DNA of 64,000 nucleotides. Origin: Patulibacter sp. SYSU D01012. Lineage in GTDB: Bacteria; Actinomycetota; Thermoleophilia; Solirubrobacterales; Solirubrobacteraceae. The position numbers and the translations under genes were made by a program. The notes under the pieces were generated by a model. That model worked only from the letters and a program-made list of their open reading frames with translations. It was not told the DNA's origin and did no database searches. This document shows, one piece after another, positions 56,235-64,000 of this stretch. The stretch is from contig NZ_JAFMTB010000002.1 in the NCBI RefSeq assembly GCF_017916475.1, positions 620,001 to 684,000 on the forward strand, read 5' to 3'. Every line of letters starts with the position of its first letter. The first letter of the stretch is position 1.

Positions 56235-56594
56235 TTACGCCAACGCCTTCTCCACGGCGGTGAGCACGCTGTCGGGGGTGAAGGGCTTGACGACGAAGTC
56301 GCGGGCCCCCAGCTTGACGGACTCCAGGACGCGCGACTCCTGGCCCAGCGCCGAGCACATGATGACCCGGGCGGAGGGGTCGAGCGCGATGATCTCGCGC
56401 AGCGCCTCCAGGCCGTCCATCTCGGGCATGGTGATGTCCAGGGTGACGAGCTCCGGGCGGAGCTCCTGGTACTGCTTGACCGCGTCAGCGCCGTTCGCCG
56501 CCTCACCGCGGACCTCGTGGCCCGCCTTGGTGAGCACGTCGCTCAGCATCTTCCGCATGAAGGCCGCGTCGTCGACGACGAGCACATTAGCCAT
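56235..56594 (-). CDS. cheY: Chemotaxis response regulator CheY
   Basis: A 119-residue single-domain receiver with all active residues: VLVVDDAAFMRKML (acidic pair at 8-9), phospho-acceptor Asp53 in VTLDITMPEMDGLEA, Ser81 in MCSALGQ and Lys103 in FVVKPF. When phosphorylated by CheA it binds FliM and FliY to change motor rotation. ATG 56594 overlaps the fliY stop by one base. Last gene of the cheW-to-cheY operon. Confidence 0.95.
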   Translation of the reverse strand: MANVLVVDDAAFMRKMLSDVLTKAGHEVRGEAANGADAVKQYQELRPELVTLDITMPEMDGLEALREIIALDPSARVIMCSALGQESRVLESVKLGARDFVVKPFTPDSVLTAVEKALA

Positions 56595-57472
56595 CAGGAT
56601 TCCTTCTCTCTCGTGTCTTCAATGCCGTTCACGGTCTCGATTCGGACCGCCCATTCACTGCCGTCGACCACCACCAGGCGAGCCGTGCCGAAGCGCAGCC
56701 CTCCCACGTAGAGGTCCACCGGGTCCTCGGCCATCCGGTCGAGGGCGAGGACGCCGCCCGACGGCGTGGCCACGAGCTGGCCCGCCGGCATCCGGGTGCG
56801 ACCGAGCTCCACCCACACGTCCACGTCGACGTCCAGCAGGTCGTGCACCGTCAGCTCGACGGCGGCCTCCTGGTCGTCCGCGGACCCGCGGCTCGTGATC
56901 TCAGAACCCCGCTCCTCGAGGGCGCGGGTCATGCGCACGACCATCGCGTTCGGCACGAGCTGCACCAGCCGGCAAGGCTGGCCCAGCACCGAGATCGCGA
57001 TCGTCGTGGCGTGCGGGGAAGGTTCGTACAGCCCGTCCGCGTCACCCGGCGTCGCCAGGTGCTTCGTGCGCGGGGGCGAGATGTCGACGTCGGTCTCCAG
57101 CGCGGCGCTCGTCGCCGCGGCGGCCGCCGCCATCATCTGGTTCATCGCCTCGCCGACGGCGGACTGCTCCATCTCGTCGAGCGGATCGTCCGGCGTGTCG
57201 TCGGCGTCGGGCATCCCCATCATCGCCTGGGCCAGCCGGCGCGCGGCCGACCCGGGCATGACGAAGACGTTGCCGCCGGTCACGCCGTCGACGTACCCGA
57301 CGTCGGTGGCGACGGCCGGGAACGCGACGCCCGCGAGCGGGTGCGTGTCGGGCTCGAGCGCGCGGATCTCGCCGACGACGATGCCGTCGGGGACGAACAC
57401 GCGCAGGGCGTCGGCCGCGGCCTCGGCCGCGACGGCGCCGAGCTCGCGGAGCCCGCGCTCGACGGCGCTCAT
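56594..57472 (-). CDS. fliY: Flagellar switch protein FliY (CheC-like + FliN domain)
   Basis: A 292-residue protein joining a CheC-like middle part (about 30-190, with DEMEQSAVGEAMNQMMAAAAAATS) to a C-terminal SpoA/FliN domain (about 205-285: ELTVHDLLDVDVDVWVELGRT, LDRMAEDPVDLYVGG). This is the FliY arrangement known from Bacillus and Thermotoga; it forms the lower C-ring and may also hydrolyse CheY-P. It lacks the N-terminal CheY-binding peptide in recognisable form. ATG 57472 overlaps the fliM stop. Confidence 0.88.
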   Translation of the reverse strand: MSAVERGLRELGAVAAEAAADALRVFVPDGIVVGEIRALEPDTHPLAGVAFPAVATDVGYVDGVTGGNVFVMPGSAARRLAQAMMGMPDADDTPDDPLDEMEQSAVGEAMNQMMAAAAAATSAALETDVDISPPRTKHLATPGDADGLYEPSPHATTIAISVLGQPCRLVQLVPNAMVVRMTRALEERGSEITSRGSADDQEAAVELTVHDLLDVDVDVWVELGRTRMPAGQLVATPSGGVLALDRMAEDPVDLYVGGLRFGTARLVVVDGSEWAVRIETVNGIEDTREKES

Positions 57473-58440
57473 GCCCCCACCTCCACGTTGCCGGTCACCT
57501 GCACGGCGCGGCGCGCCTGCAGGCGCCCCGGGCGGCCGCGGAAGACGGGCATGTCGTCGGCGCAGACCGTGATGCCGGCCTCGACGGGGGCGTTCAGGCG
57601 CAGGACGTCGCCGGGGCGCAGGTCGCGCACCGACGCGAGCGGCACGCGCACGCGGGCCACCTCGGCGCGGACGTCGACCTCGACGGTGCGCACGGCGGCG
57701 TCGGTCTCCTCGCGGGAGCCCTCCTCCAGCGCGCCGTCGCGCTCGCCGCCGGCCATCCGGTCGATGACGTGCGCCACGGAGACGTGCGGCACCAGCAGCA
57801 CCATCGTGGTGCTCCGCTGCTGCATGCGCGTCTCGATGGTGATGGCGAGCGTCGGCTCCGACACGGACGCCAGGTGCGAGGTCTCCGCCGTGCTGTCGAG
57901 CTGGTCCAGGCGCATGTCGAGGCCCGTCAGGTCCTCCCACACCGGGGTCAGCTGCGAGAGCAGCAGCTCGATGAGCAGCCGCGAGAGCGCCCAGTCGATG
58001 TCGCCCAGGCGGCGGTTGGCGGCCGTCTGACGGTCGCCGCCGCCGAGCAGGAACTCGAGCGCGGCGAGCACGAACGGCTGCTCCACCGCGAGCAGGATGC
58101 GCCGCTCGCCCGTGTAGATCGTCGCGCCCATCGCGTCGCGCGGCAGGCCGCCGTGGGCCCCCGACCACGCGAGCTGGTCGATGTCGATGACCTCGAGCTC
58201 GACGGGGATCCGCAGCTCGGCCGACAGGCGCGTCGCCGCGGCCCGCGTGAACGCGTCCATCGCACGGGTCATGCGCCGCTCGACGTCGCTGCCGAACTTC
58301 GTCGGCCGCGTGAAGTCCACGCGGCGGACGCGGCGCGTGCGCCGACCGTCCCCGTTCGGGCCGTCGTTCTCGGGCAGCGCGCCGGTGCGCGCAGCCGCCA
58401 CCAGCGCGGCGACGGCGTCCTGGGCGAGCGTGCCGCTCAC
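57469..58440 (-). CDS. fliM: Flagellar switch protein FliM
   Basis: A 323-residue FliM. RRVRRVDFTRPTKFGSDVER (about 36-55) starts the middle CheC-like domain, GGLPRDAMGATIYTG and LEFLLGGGDR follow, and the C-terminal SpoA domain (about 230-315) has LASVRDLRPGDVLRLNAP. The N-terminal LAQDAVAALVAA replaces the usual LSQDEIDALL CheY-binding peptide, so CheY contact may be weaker here and shared with FliY. Starts at GTG 58440, overlapping the cheD stop. Confidence 0.95.
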   Translation of the reverse strand: MSGTLAQDAVAALVAAARTGALPENDGPNGDGRRTRRVRRVDFTRPTKFGSDVERRMTRAMDAFTRAAATRLSAELRIPVELEVIDIDQLAWSGAHGGLPRDAMGATIYTGERRILLAVEQPFVLAALEFLLGGGDRQTAANRRLGDIDWALSRLLIELLLSQLTPVWEDLTGLDMRLDQLDSTAETSHLASVSEPTLAITIETRMQQRSTTMVLLVPHVSVAHVIDRMAGGERDGALEEGSREETDAAVRTVEVDVRAEVARVRVPLASVRDLRPGDVLRLNAPVEAGITVCADDMPVFRGRPGRLQARRAVQVTGNVEVGA

Positions 58441-58946
58441 GCGGCAACCCTCCGGGCCGGAGCGGCGTCGTACAGGACGGACTCGGGCGTGCCGGCGGTG
58501 CGCACGCGGACGCGGCCGTCGGCGTCGACGCGGACGGTGCGACCCTGCGTGCCGCCCAGGGCGTGGGCGACGACGGGGATCCGCTGCAGGCGCAGCGCGT
58601 CGCGGACGCCCTGCTGGTTGCGCTCGCCGATCTCGGCGTGCGGGCCCGCGGTGCGGGTGGGGAACATGCGCGCGCCGCCGACGAGGATGGCCTCCAGGCG
58701 CGTGCGCCGGGCGCCGAGCCGCAGGATGTCCTCGAGGAGCTTCGGGACCGCCGTGTCGGCGAACTTGCCGCCCGGATCCACCCGCCCCTCCGACTCGGGA
58801 AGGACGACGTGGGCCAGCGCGGCGATGCTGGTGGACCGGTCGACGAGCGCGACGCCCACGCAGCTGCCGAGCCCGATGGTGCACAGCACCCCGGCCTCGC
58901 GCACGGTGGCGAGCTCGCCCATCCGGACCATGATCTCCGCGCCCAT
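58437..58946 (-). CDS. cheD: Chemoreceptor glutamine deamidase CheD
   Basis: A 169-residue CheD. The catalytic Cys is in IGLGSCVGVALVD (about residue 29) and the His in LAHVVLPESEG (about 46), with VGGARMFP and IGERNQQGVRDAL as further family markers. It deamidates receptor glutamines and partners with CheC, whose gene ends one base before it. Confidence 0.95.
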   Translation of the reverse strand: MGAEIMVRMGELATVREAGVLCTIGLGSCVGVALVDRSTSIAALAHVVLPESEGRVDPGGKFADTAVPKLLEDILRLGARRTRLEAILVGGARMFPTRTAGPHAEIGERNQQGVRDALRLQRIPVVAHALGGTQGRTVRVDADGRVRVRTAGTPESVLYDAAPARRVAA

Positions 58947-58947
58947 C

Positions 58948-59547
58948 TCAGCGACCCAGACCGATGCGCTGCAGCAGCTCGTCGATGTCCGCGGCGCCGG
59001 CCAGCAGCACGAACGAGACCTCGCAGCGCTCGTCGGCGACCTCCAGGTTGGAGTCGACGATGATCGCGGCGTCGTACGCGGCGGGGCTGTCGGCGAGGGC
59101 CGTCGACACGAGCGCGGCGCGCATGTCGGTGACCGTCACGGGCGGCGCGGGCTCGCCCTCGGACCCCGAGAGCGCCACGATGGCGTTCAGGTACGAGGTG
59201 CCGAGGATGTTGCCGATCTCGCCGATCATGGACTCGGCCATGAACTGGTCGGTCGGGTCGACGCCGAGCATCGTGCACAGGCGGTTGACGTCGCCCGACG
59301 AGAAGACGAGCAGCACGGCGGCGGCGAAGTTGCCGACGACCGGCACGATCACGGCGGTGACCGTCTCCTCGCCGGGGCCGATCGCGTCGACCGCGTCCGC
59401 GAGGTCGTAGGCCTGGACCGTGGGGACCGAGAGGTCCACGCGGCGGCCGATCATCTGGGACAGCGCGGTGCTGGCCTGCCCGCAGCCGACGTTGGCGAGC
59501 TCCGCCAGTGCGTCGCGCTGCAGGTCGTTGTACATCGGGATCGTCAT
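58948..59547 (-). CDS. cheC: CheY-P phosphatase CheC
   Basis: A 199-residue CheC with both phosphatase half-sites intact: LAELANVGCGQASTALSQ (Glu/Asn at about 16-19) and ESMIGEIGNILGTSYLNA (about 109-126). It removes phosphate from CheY and is stimulated by CheD. ATG 59547 overlaps the cheA stop as ATGA. With FliY present, the window encodes two potential CheY-P phosphatases and no CheZ. Confidence 0.93.
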   Translation of the reverse strand: MTIPMYNDLQRDALAELANVGCGQASTALSQMIGRRVDLSVPTVQAYDLADAVDAIGPGEETVTAVIVPVVGNFAAAVLLVFSSGDVNRLCTMLGVDPTDQFMAESMIGEIGNILGTSYLNAIVALSGSEGEPAPPVTVTDMRAALVSTALADSPAAYDAAIIVDSNLEVADERCEVSFVLLAGAADIDELLQRIGLGR

Positions 59548-61679
59548 CGGGTGCTCCCTGAAGCGACGGTGGTTTGCGGCAGGTCGTGCCGGGGCGGCTC
59601 GGAGCTCAGGGCGTCGACGTCGACGATGAGCGCGATCTGACCGTCGGCGAGCACCGCGCCGCCGGCGACCGGCGTGTCGCGCGCGGCTGCCGCCGGCATC
59701 GGTCGGGTCACGAGCTCGTGCTGACCCAGCAGGCCCGTCACGCTGATCGCGACGGAGCCGTCGCGGCCGCGGAGCACCAGCGCGTAGGGCGCCTCGTCCG
59801 TCGGTCGCGTCTTGAGGGCGCGAGGCCCGTTGATGAGCGGCAGCGAGTCGTCCGCCATGAGCAGCACCTGGCTGCCGGCGACCGACGCCACCATGTCCTG
59901 CTCGAGCCGCACGATCCGCTCCACGCGGTCCAGCGGCACGGCGAAGGGCTCGTCGGCGACCTCCACGAGGAGGGCGGCCGTGATGGCCAGGGTGAGGGGC
60001 AGCCGCAGCCGGTGCGTCGTGCCCTGACCCAGGACGGAGCGGACGGTGACGTCGCCGCCGAGCTCGCCGACGGCGGCGCGGACGGCGTCCATCCCGACCC
60101 CGCGGCCCGACACGTCGGTCGCGGTCTTGGCGGTGGAGAAGCCCGGGGCGAAGAGCAGCTCGATCGCGGCCTCGTCGGACAGCTCCGACGCCGCCTGGGC
60201 GTCGAGGATGCCGCGCTCGACCGCGATGCGGGCGACCTTCTTCGGGTCGACGCCGCGGCCGTCGTCCTGGACCTCGATGAGGATCTGGCCGCCGGTCTGG
60301 CGGGCCGCGATCGTCACCGTGCCGACCTCGGACTTGCCGGCCGCGAGGCGCTCCTCGGGCGACTCCAGGCCGTGGTCGAGGGCGTTGCGGACCAGGTGCA
60401 CGAGCGGATCGCCGAGGGCGTCCACGAGCGTGCGGTCCAGCTCGGTGTCCTGGCCGACGAGGTGCAGCTCCGCCTTCTTGCCGAGCTTCGACCCCAGGTC
60501 GCGGACCAGGCGCGGGAAGCGCACGAGCACGGCCTCGACCGGCACCATGCGCACCTGCATGACCATCGTCTGCAGGGCGTGCGAGGACCGCTGCAGGTCC
60601 TGCAGCGCGGCGCGCAGCTCCGGGTGGTCGACCTTCTGCGCGAGGGCCTCCACGCGGGTGCGGTGCACCACGAGCTCGCCCATGCGGTGCATGAGGGAGT
60701 CCAGGCGGTCGGCGTCGACGCGCACGCTCGCGGCCTTGCGGGGGTGGTCCGCCTTGGCGGCCGCCGGCTTGGCCGGCGCCTTCGCGGCGGCCTTGGCGGC
60801 CGGGGCCGGCGCGGCCGGCGCGGCGGGGGCCGCGTCGGCGACGCTCGGGGCGGGCGCGGCGGCGGGCTCCGGCGCGGCGGCCGGGGCCGGGGCCGGGGCG
60901 TCGGCGCCCAGGACCGTGGCGGTCGCGCCGGCGACGTCGCCGACGCGGCCGAGCGCCTGCTCGATGCGGGCCAGGTCGCTGTCGGCGTCGCCCACGAGCC
61001 ACGCCTCGACCTCGTGCCCGTCGAACCCGTCGACGGCGTCGCCGGCCGGGGCCGAGCCCAGCACCTCGCCGTGCTCGGCGCAGGCGGCCAGCACCATGTA
61101 GGCGCGGACGGCGGGCATCGTGACGCCCTCGTCCAGGCGGACGAGCACGTGCACGACCGGCCGGCCGGCCGCGGCCGCGGCCACGGCGTCGGGCAGCATC
61201 GGCGGCGCCTCGAGGACGACGTCGTCCGTCGCCTCGGGGGTCGCCTCGGGCGCCTCGGCGGGCGCGGCGTCGGCGGCGGGCGCGGACGCCTCGCCGTCGG
61301 CCTCGGTCGGCGCGGCGCGCAGCAGGGCGACGACGGGCTCGGGATCGAGCGCCTCGTCCTCCCCCGCCTCGATGCGCTCGATCGCGCCGTCGATGGCGTC
61401 CAGGCCGGCGAGCAGCGCGTCGACGAGCTTCGGGTGGACGACGCCGCTCGAGCCGCGCAGCGGCTGCATGACGTCCTCCATCGCGTGCGTCAGGCCCGCG
61501 ATGCCGTCGTAGCCCATCGCGGCGCTCATCCCCTTGAGGGAGTGGGCGGCGCGGAAGATCCCCTCGAGGGTCTCCGATCCGCCCTCGCCGCGCTCGAGCT
61601 CGACGATGGCCAGGTTCAGCTCCTGGAGGTGCTCTCGCGCCTCCGCCAGGAACATCGGCAGGTAGTCCCCGACGTCCAT
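59544..61679 (-). CDS. cheA: Chemotaxis histidine kinase CheA
   Basis: A 711-residue kinase with domains in order. P1 HPt (about 1-105) carries the phospho-acceptor His46 in AAHSLKGMSAA; a P2-like region lies at about 165-250. An Ala/Pro linker, P3 dimerisation (about 320-380) and P4 ATPase (about 385-560: LVRNALDHGLE N-box, DDGRGVDP G1, GRGVGMDAV G2) follow, and P5 CheW-like is about 565-700. It is coupled to receptors through CheW and phosphorylates CheY and CheB. ATG 61679 overlaps the cheR stop by one base. Confidence 0.96.
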   Translation of the reverse strand: MDVGDYLPMFLAEAREHLQELNLAIVELERGEGGSETLEGIFRAAHSLKGMSAAMGYDGIAGLTHAMEDVMQPLRGSSGVVHPKLVDALLAGLDAIDGAIERIEAGEDEALDPEPVVALLRAAPTEADGEASAPAADAAPAEAPEATPEATDDVVLEAPPMLPDAVAAAAAGRPVVHVLVRLDEGVTMPAVRAYMVLAACAEHGEVLGSAPAGDAVDGFDGHEVEAWLVGDADSDLARIEQALGRVGDVAGATATVLGADAPAPAPAAAPEPAAAPAPSVADAAPAAPAAPAPAAKAAAKAPAKPAAAKADHPRKAASVRVDADRLDSLMHRMGELVVHRTRVEALAQKVDHPELRAALQDLQRSSHALQTMVMQVRMVPVEAVLVRFPRLVRDLGSKLGKKAELHLVGQDTELDRTLVDALGDPLVHLVRNALDHGLESPEERLAAGKSEVGTVTIAARQTGGQILIEVQDDGRGVDPKKVARIAVERGILDAQAASELSDEAAIELLFAPGFSTAKTATDVSGRGVGMDAVRAAVGELGGDVTVRSVLGQGTTHRLRLPLTLAITAALLVEVADEPFAVPLDRVERIVRLEQDMVASVAGSQVLLMADDSLPLINGPRALKTRPTDEAPYALVLRGRDGSVAISVTGLLGQHELVTRPMPAAAARDTPVAGGAVLADGQIALIVDVDALSSEPPRHDLPQTTVASGSTR

Positions 61680-62476
61680 CAGGGCCTCCGGAAGACGAAG
61701 GGACGGAAGTTCTCGACGCCGGCGTCGGCGGGCGAGGCCACGCGCTCGGTCGGGCCGATCATCAGGAAGCCGCCGGGCCGCACGGCCGAGGCGAGCTTCG
61801 CGTGCAGCATGTCGCGGTCCGGCGCGGTGAAGTAGATCACCGTGTTGCGGCAGATCACCAGGTCGAACTGGGCCGGGCGGACCCGGTCCTCGAGCAGGTC
61901 GCCGGTCTCGAAGCGGACGCCCTGCTTGAGCTTGGCGTTCGCCTTCCAGCCGCCGTCCGGCATGCGGTCGAAGTGCTTCTGCAGCGCGGCCTTCGGGGCC
62001 GCGGTCGCGGCGGACTCGGGGAACTCGCCGATCGCGGCCGTCTTCACGACGCGCCGGTCGACGTCCGTGCCCAGCACGGTGACGGTGGTGCCGGCGGGCG
62101 CCGCGTCGCGGCACACGGCCGCGGCGGTGTACGCCTCGGCGCCGATCGAGCAGCCGGCGCTCCAGATGCGGATGCGGCCGGTCTTGGCCAGCTCGGGCAC
62201 GAGCTCCTCGGCCATCAGCTTCCACTGCTCGGGCGAGCGCCAGAGCGACGACACGTTGATCGTCACGCGGTCGAGGAACGAGTCGAGCTCGGCCGGGTCC
62301 TTGCGCAGGACGCGCAGGTACTCGTTCAGGTCGGTCACGCCGATCCGCCGCGCGTGCGTGCGGATCCGGCGCTCCATCTGGACGCGCTTGTAGCGCGACA
62401 GGTCGATCCCGCTGAGCGTGCGGACGCCCTTGCAGAGCTCGAGGTAGTCGTCGCGGACCGCGGTCTCGGGGGTCAT
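61679..62476 (-). CDS. cheR: Chemoreceptor methyltransferase CheR, divergent
   Basis: A 265-residue CheR. The N-terminal helical domain (about 1-75) includes IDLSRYKRVQMERRIRTHARR; the SAM site has RIRIWSAGCSIGAEAYTAA, GTDVDRRVV and DLVICRNTVIYFTAPDRD. The usual FFR segment reads SSLWRSPEQW and the GEEPYS loop reads GAEAYT, so the protein is a divergent member. It methylates glutamates of chemoreceptors. ATG 62476 overlaps the cheB stop as ATGA. Confidence 0.92.
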   Translation of the reverse strand: MTPETAVRDDYLELCKGVRTLSGIDLSRYKRVQMERRIRTHARRIGVTDLNEYLRVLRKDPAELDSFLDRVTINVSSLWRSPEQWKLMAEELVPELAKTGRIRIWSAGCSIGAEAYTAAAVCRDAAPAGTTVTVLGTDVDRRVVKTAAIGEFPESAATAAPKAALQKHFDRMPDGGWKANAKLKQGVRFETGDLLEDRVRPAQFDLVICRNTVIYFTAPDRDMLHAKLASAVRPGGFLMIGPTERVASPADAGVENFRPFVFRRP

Positions 62477-63585
62477 CGGAGGCTCCTCACGGGCGAGCCG
62501 GCGTGCTCGGCCACCGCGGCGGCGAGCTCCGGCAGGGGCAGGACGGCGTCGGCCAGGCCGGCCTCCGCGACGGCGCGCGGCATGCCGTAGACCGTCGCGG
62601 TGTCGGCGGACTCGACCAGGATCGTGCCGCCGTGCTTGCGCACGAGCTGGGCGCCGTCGTGGCCGTCCCGGCCCATGCCGGTCAGCACGACGAGCAGCAC
62701 CCGGTCGCGGAAGCGCTTGGCGATGTCCGCGATCGTGTGGTCCGCGCGCGGGCGGAGGCCGCCGACGGGCGGCTCCAGGGTGTTGTGCAGCGTGCCGCCG
62801 TCGTCCACCCGCAGGTGGAAGCCGCCCGGCGCGACGAGGATCGTCCCGGGGTCGAGCTCGTCGCCGTCCTCCGCCTCGCGCACCGAGATCCGCGACGTGC
62901 GGTCCAGGCGCTCGGCGAGCGAGCGGGTGAAGCCCGGCGGCATGTGCTGCACCAGGAGGGTGCCGGCGCCGAGGGTGGCGGGCAGCTCGGGGATGAGCGT
63001 GGCCAGGGCCTTCGGGCCGCCGGTGGAGGAGGCGATGACGACGACGCGATCGCGGCCGGAGGCCGTGACGGCGCGGCGCGCGGCGCGGACGCCGCTCGCG
63101 GCCGGGGTCGGGGCCGGGGTCGGGGTCGACCCGGTCGGCGCGCCGAGCGGGCGGCGGGCCCGCGCGGCCGGGCCGCCGCGGCGGCTCTCGGCGGCGGCCG
63201 CGACCTTCTCCGCGAGCTCGCGGGTGAAGGAGCGCAGGCCACCGGCCTCGGGCTTGGCGACGAGGTCGAACGCGCCGGCGGTCAGGGCGTCGACGGCGGT
63301 CGCGCCCTCGGCGGGCGAGAACGCGGAGACGACGACGACCGGGATCGCGGGGGCCTCGCCCTGCGCCATCCGGCGGAGGACCTCGAGGCCCCCCATCTTC
63401 GGCATGGTCAGGTCGAGCGCGAGGACGTCGGGACGCTCGTCGCGGACGAGCTCCAGGGCCTCTACGCCGTCGCGGGCGCGACCGACGACCTCGAACCCGG
63501 CGCTCTCGAGCGCGCGCCCCACGAGGGCGCGCATCAGGCCGGAGTCGTCGGCGAGGCCGACGCGGATGGACGGGACGGGCGGCAC
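62473..63585 (-). CDS. cheB: Chemoreceptor methylesterase/deamidase CheB
   Basis: A 370-residue protein: receiver domain (about 7-125, phospho-acceptor Asp58 in VLALDLTMPKMGG), Pro/Thr-rich linker (about 145-165) and C-terminal esterase (about 180-365). The Ser is in VVVIASSTGGPKAL, the His in LLVQHMPPGF and the Asp in GMGRDGHDGA. It removes receptor methyl groups opposite CheR. The start is GTG 63585, two bases after the cheW stop. Confidence 0.96.
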   Translation of the reverse strand: MPPVPSIRVGLADDSGLMRALVGRALESAGFEVVGRARDGVEALELVRDERPDVLALDLTMPKMGGLEVLRRMAQGEAPAIPVVVVSAFSPAEGATAVDALTAGAFDLVAKPEAGGLRSFTRELAEKVAAAAESRRGGPAARARRPLGAPTGSTPTPAPTPAASGVRAARRAVTASGRDRVVVIASSTGGPKALATLIPELPATLGAGTLLVQHMPPGFTRSLAERLDRTSRISVREAEDGDELDPGTILVAPGGFHLRVDDGGTLHNTLEPPVGGLRPRADHTIADIAKRFRDRVLLVVLTGMGRDGHDGAQLVRKHGGTILVESADTATVYGMPRAVAEAGLADAVLPLPELAAAVAEHAGSPVRSLR

Positions 63586-63588
63586 GGG

Positions 63589-64000
63589 CTAGGCCAGGAC
63601 GGCGGCGGTCTCGGCTTCGACGACCTGCGACGAGGCGGCGGCCTCGGCGGCGGCGTCGAGGTCGATCTGCGTGTCGTCGCGCAGCAGGGCGACGGCGTCC
63701 AGCAGGACGACGAGGCGCTGGCCGACGCGGACGACGCCGGCGACGGCCGGCGAGGCGGCGCGCGGGCGGTCGACCTTCGAGATGTCGACGGTCAGGACCT
63801 CGGTGACGTCGTCGACGACGATGCCGACCGGGCCCTCGCCCGCGTCGATCATGATGATCTTCGTGGGCTCGTCCTTGCTCGGCGGCAGGCCGAGGCGCTG
63901 GCCGACGTCGTGGACCGGGACGATCGCGCCACGGAGGGCGATGACGCCGCGGACGGCCGCCTGGCTCGCGGCCACGGAGCGCGGCTCGGTGTACCGGATG
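63589..64000 (-). CDS. cheW: Chemotaxis coupling protein CheW (5' end outside the window)
   Basis: The last 137 or so codons of a CheW. AAVRGVIALRGAIVPVHDVGQRLGL (in part) is the hallmark, followed by IIMIDAGEGPVGIVVDDVTEVL and VGQRLVVLLDAVALL. A C-terminal tail of about 20 residues, rich in Ala/Glu/Asp, is longer than in most CheW proteins. The frame is open to the right edge (IRYTEPRSVAAS), so the start lies outside. It docks CheA to chemoreceptors; no receptor gene is in the window. Confidence 0.93.
   Translation of the reverse strand, partial: IRYTEPRSVAASQAAVRGVIALRGAIVPVHDVGQRLGLPPSKDEPTKIIMIDAGEGPVGIVVDDVTEVLTVDISKVDRPRAASPAVAGVVRVGQRLVVLLDAVALLRDDTQIDLDAAAEAAASSQVVEAETAAVLA

Overview
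The window is very GC-rich actinobacterial DNA. Three things together suggest a motile member of the Thermoleophilia (Solirubrobacterales; Patulibacter- or Conexibacter-like): coenzyme F420 genes, an ethylmalonyl-CoA pathway pair (Ccr and MeaA/Ecm), and a flagellar/chemotaxis locus with CheC, CheD and FliY-type genes. The phylum-level call is fairly safe; the order is inference. No prophage, CRISPR array or complete insertion sequence was seen.

Left part (1-33.4 kb): mostly small metabolic and housekeeping units on both strands. In order: a DUF1653 fragment with a GlxA/AraC-type regulator, an S33 hydrolase, an MFS transporter, an arylsulfotransferase-like secreted protein and an ABC-F ATPase. 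Next comes a four-gene chain, NodB-type deacetylase / acyl-CoA dehydrogenase-like / NodS-type methyltransferase / family-2 glycosyltransferase, each overlapping the next by GTGA. Two tRNA-Leu genes, a phosphatase-suhB-amidase group, a short-chain dehydrogenase with a tiny upstream ORF, and an F420 operon (npdG-cofD-cofC-cofE) follow. Then come greA, a ThiY-like lipoprotein, ygfZ, ccr, clpS, OsmC, an MBL-fold/flavoprotein pair and meaA. Many genes here carry a TANNNT-like box ending only 6-10 bases before the start codon and no Shine-Dalgarno, which suggests widespread leaderless transcription.

Right part (33.4-64 kb): a motility locus, nearly all on the minus strand. It starts with the FliA/WhiG-type sigma factor and a 1.3-kb gene-poor, palindrome-rich stretch. 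A CHAP-domain hydrolase and a sugar/glycosyltransferase island follow (fdtA-fdtB-GT2; methyltransferase-flavoprotein; GT2-acyltransferase; TPR-GT2), ending at a single short flagellin. Beyond it lie the export genes (fliO-P-Q-R-flhB-flhA-flhF plus a small membrane protein), an IS5-type transposase remnant, and the switch/chemotaxis operon (cheW-cheB-cheR-cheA-cheC-cheD-fliM-fliY-cheY).

Seven sites matching TCAAG-N3-N11-GCCGAT-like promoters (sigma-28 type, always exactly 11 bases between two 8-mers) sit in front of fliA, the CHAP gene, fdtA, the methyltransferase, the TPR-GT2, flagellin and fliO. This ties the sugar and glycosyltransferase genes to flagellar gene timing and predicts a flagellin carrying a modified 3-amino-3,6-dideoxyhexose. 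FlhF is unusual: all three nucleotide-binding motifs are degenerate, and no FlhG (MinD-like) gene follows it.
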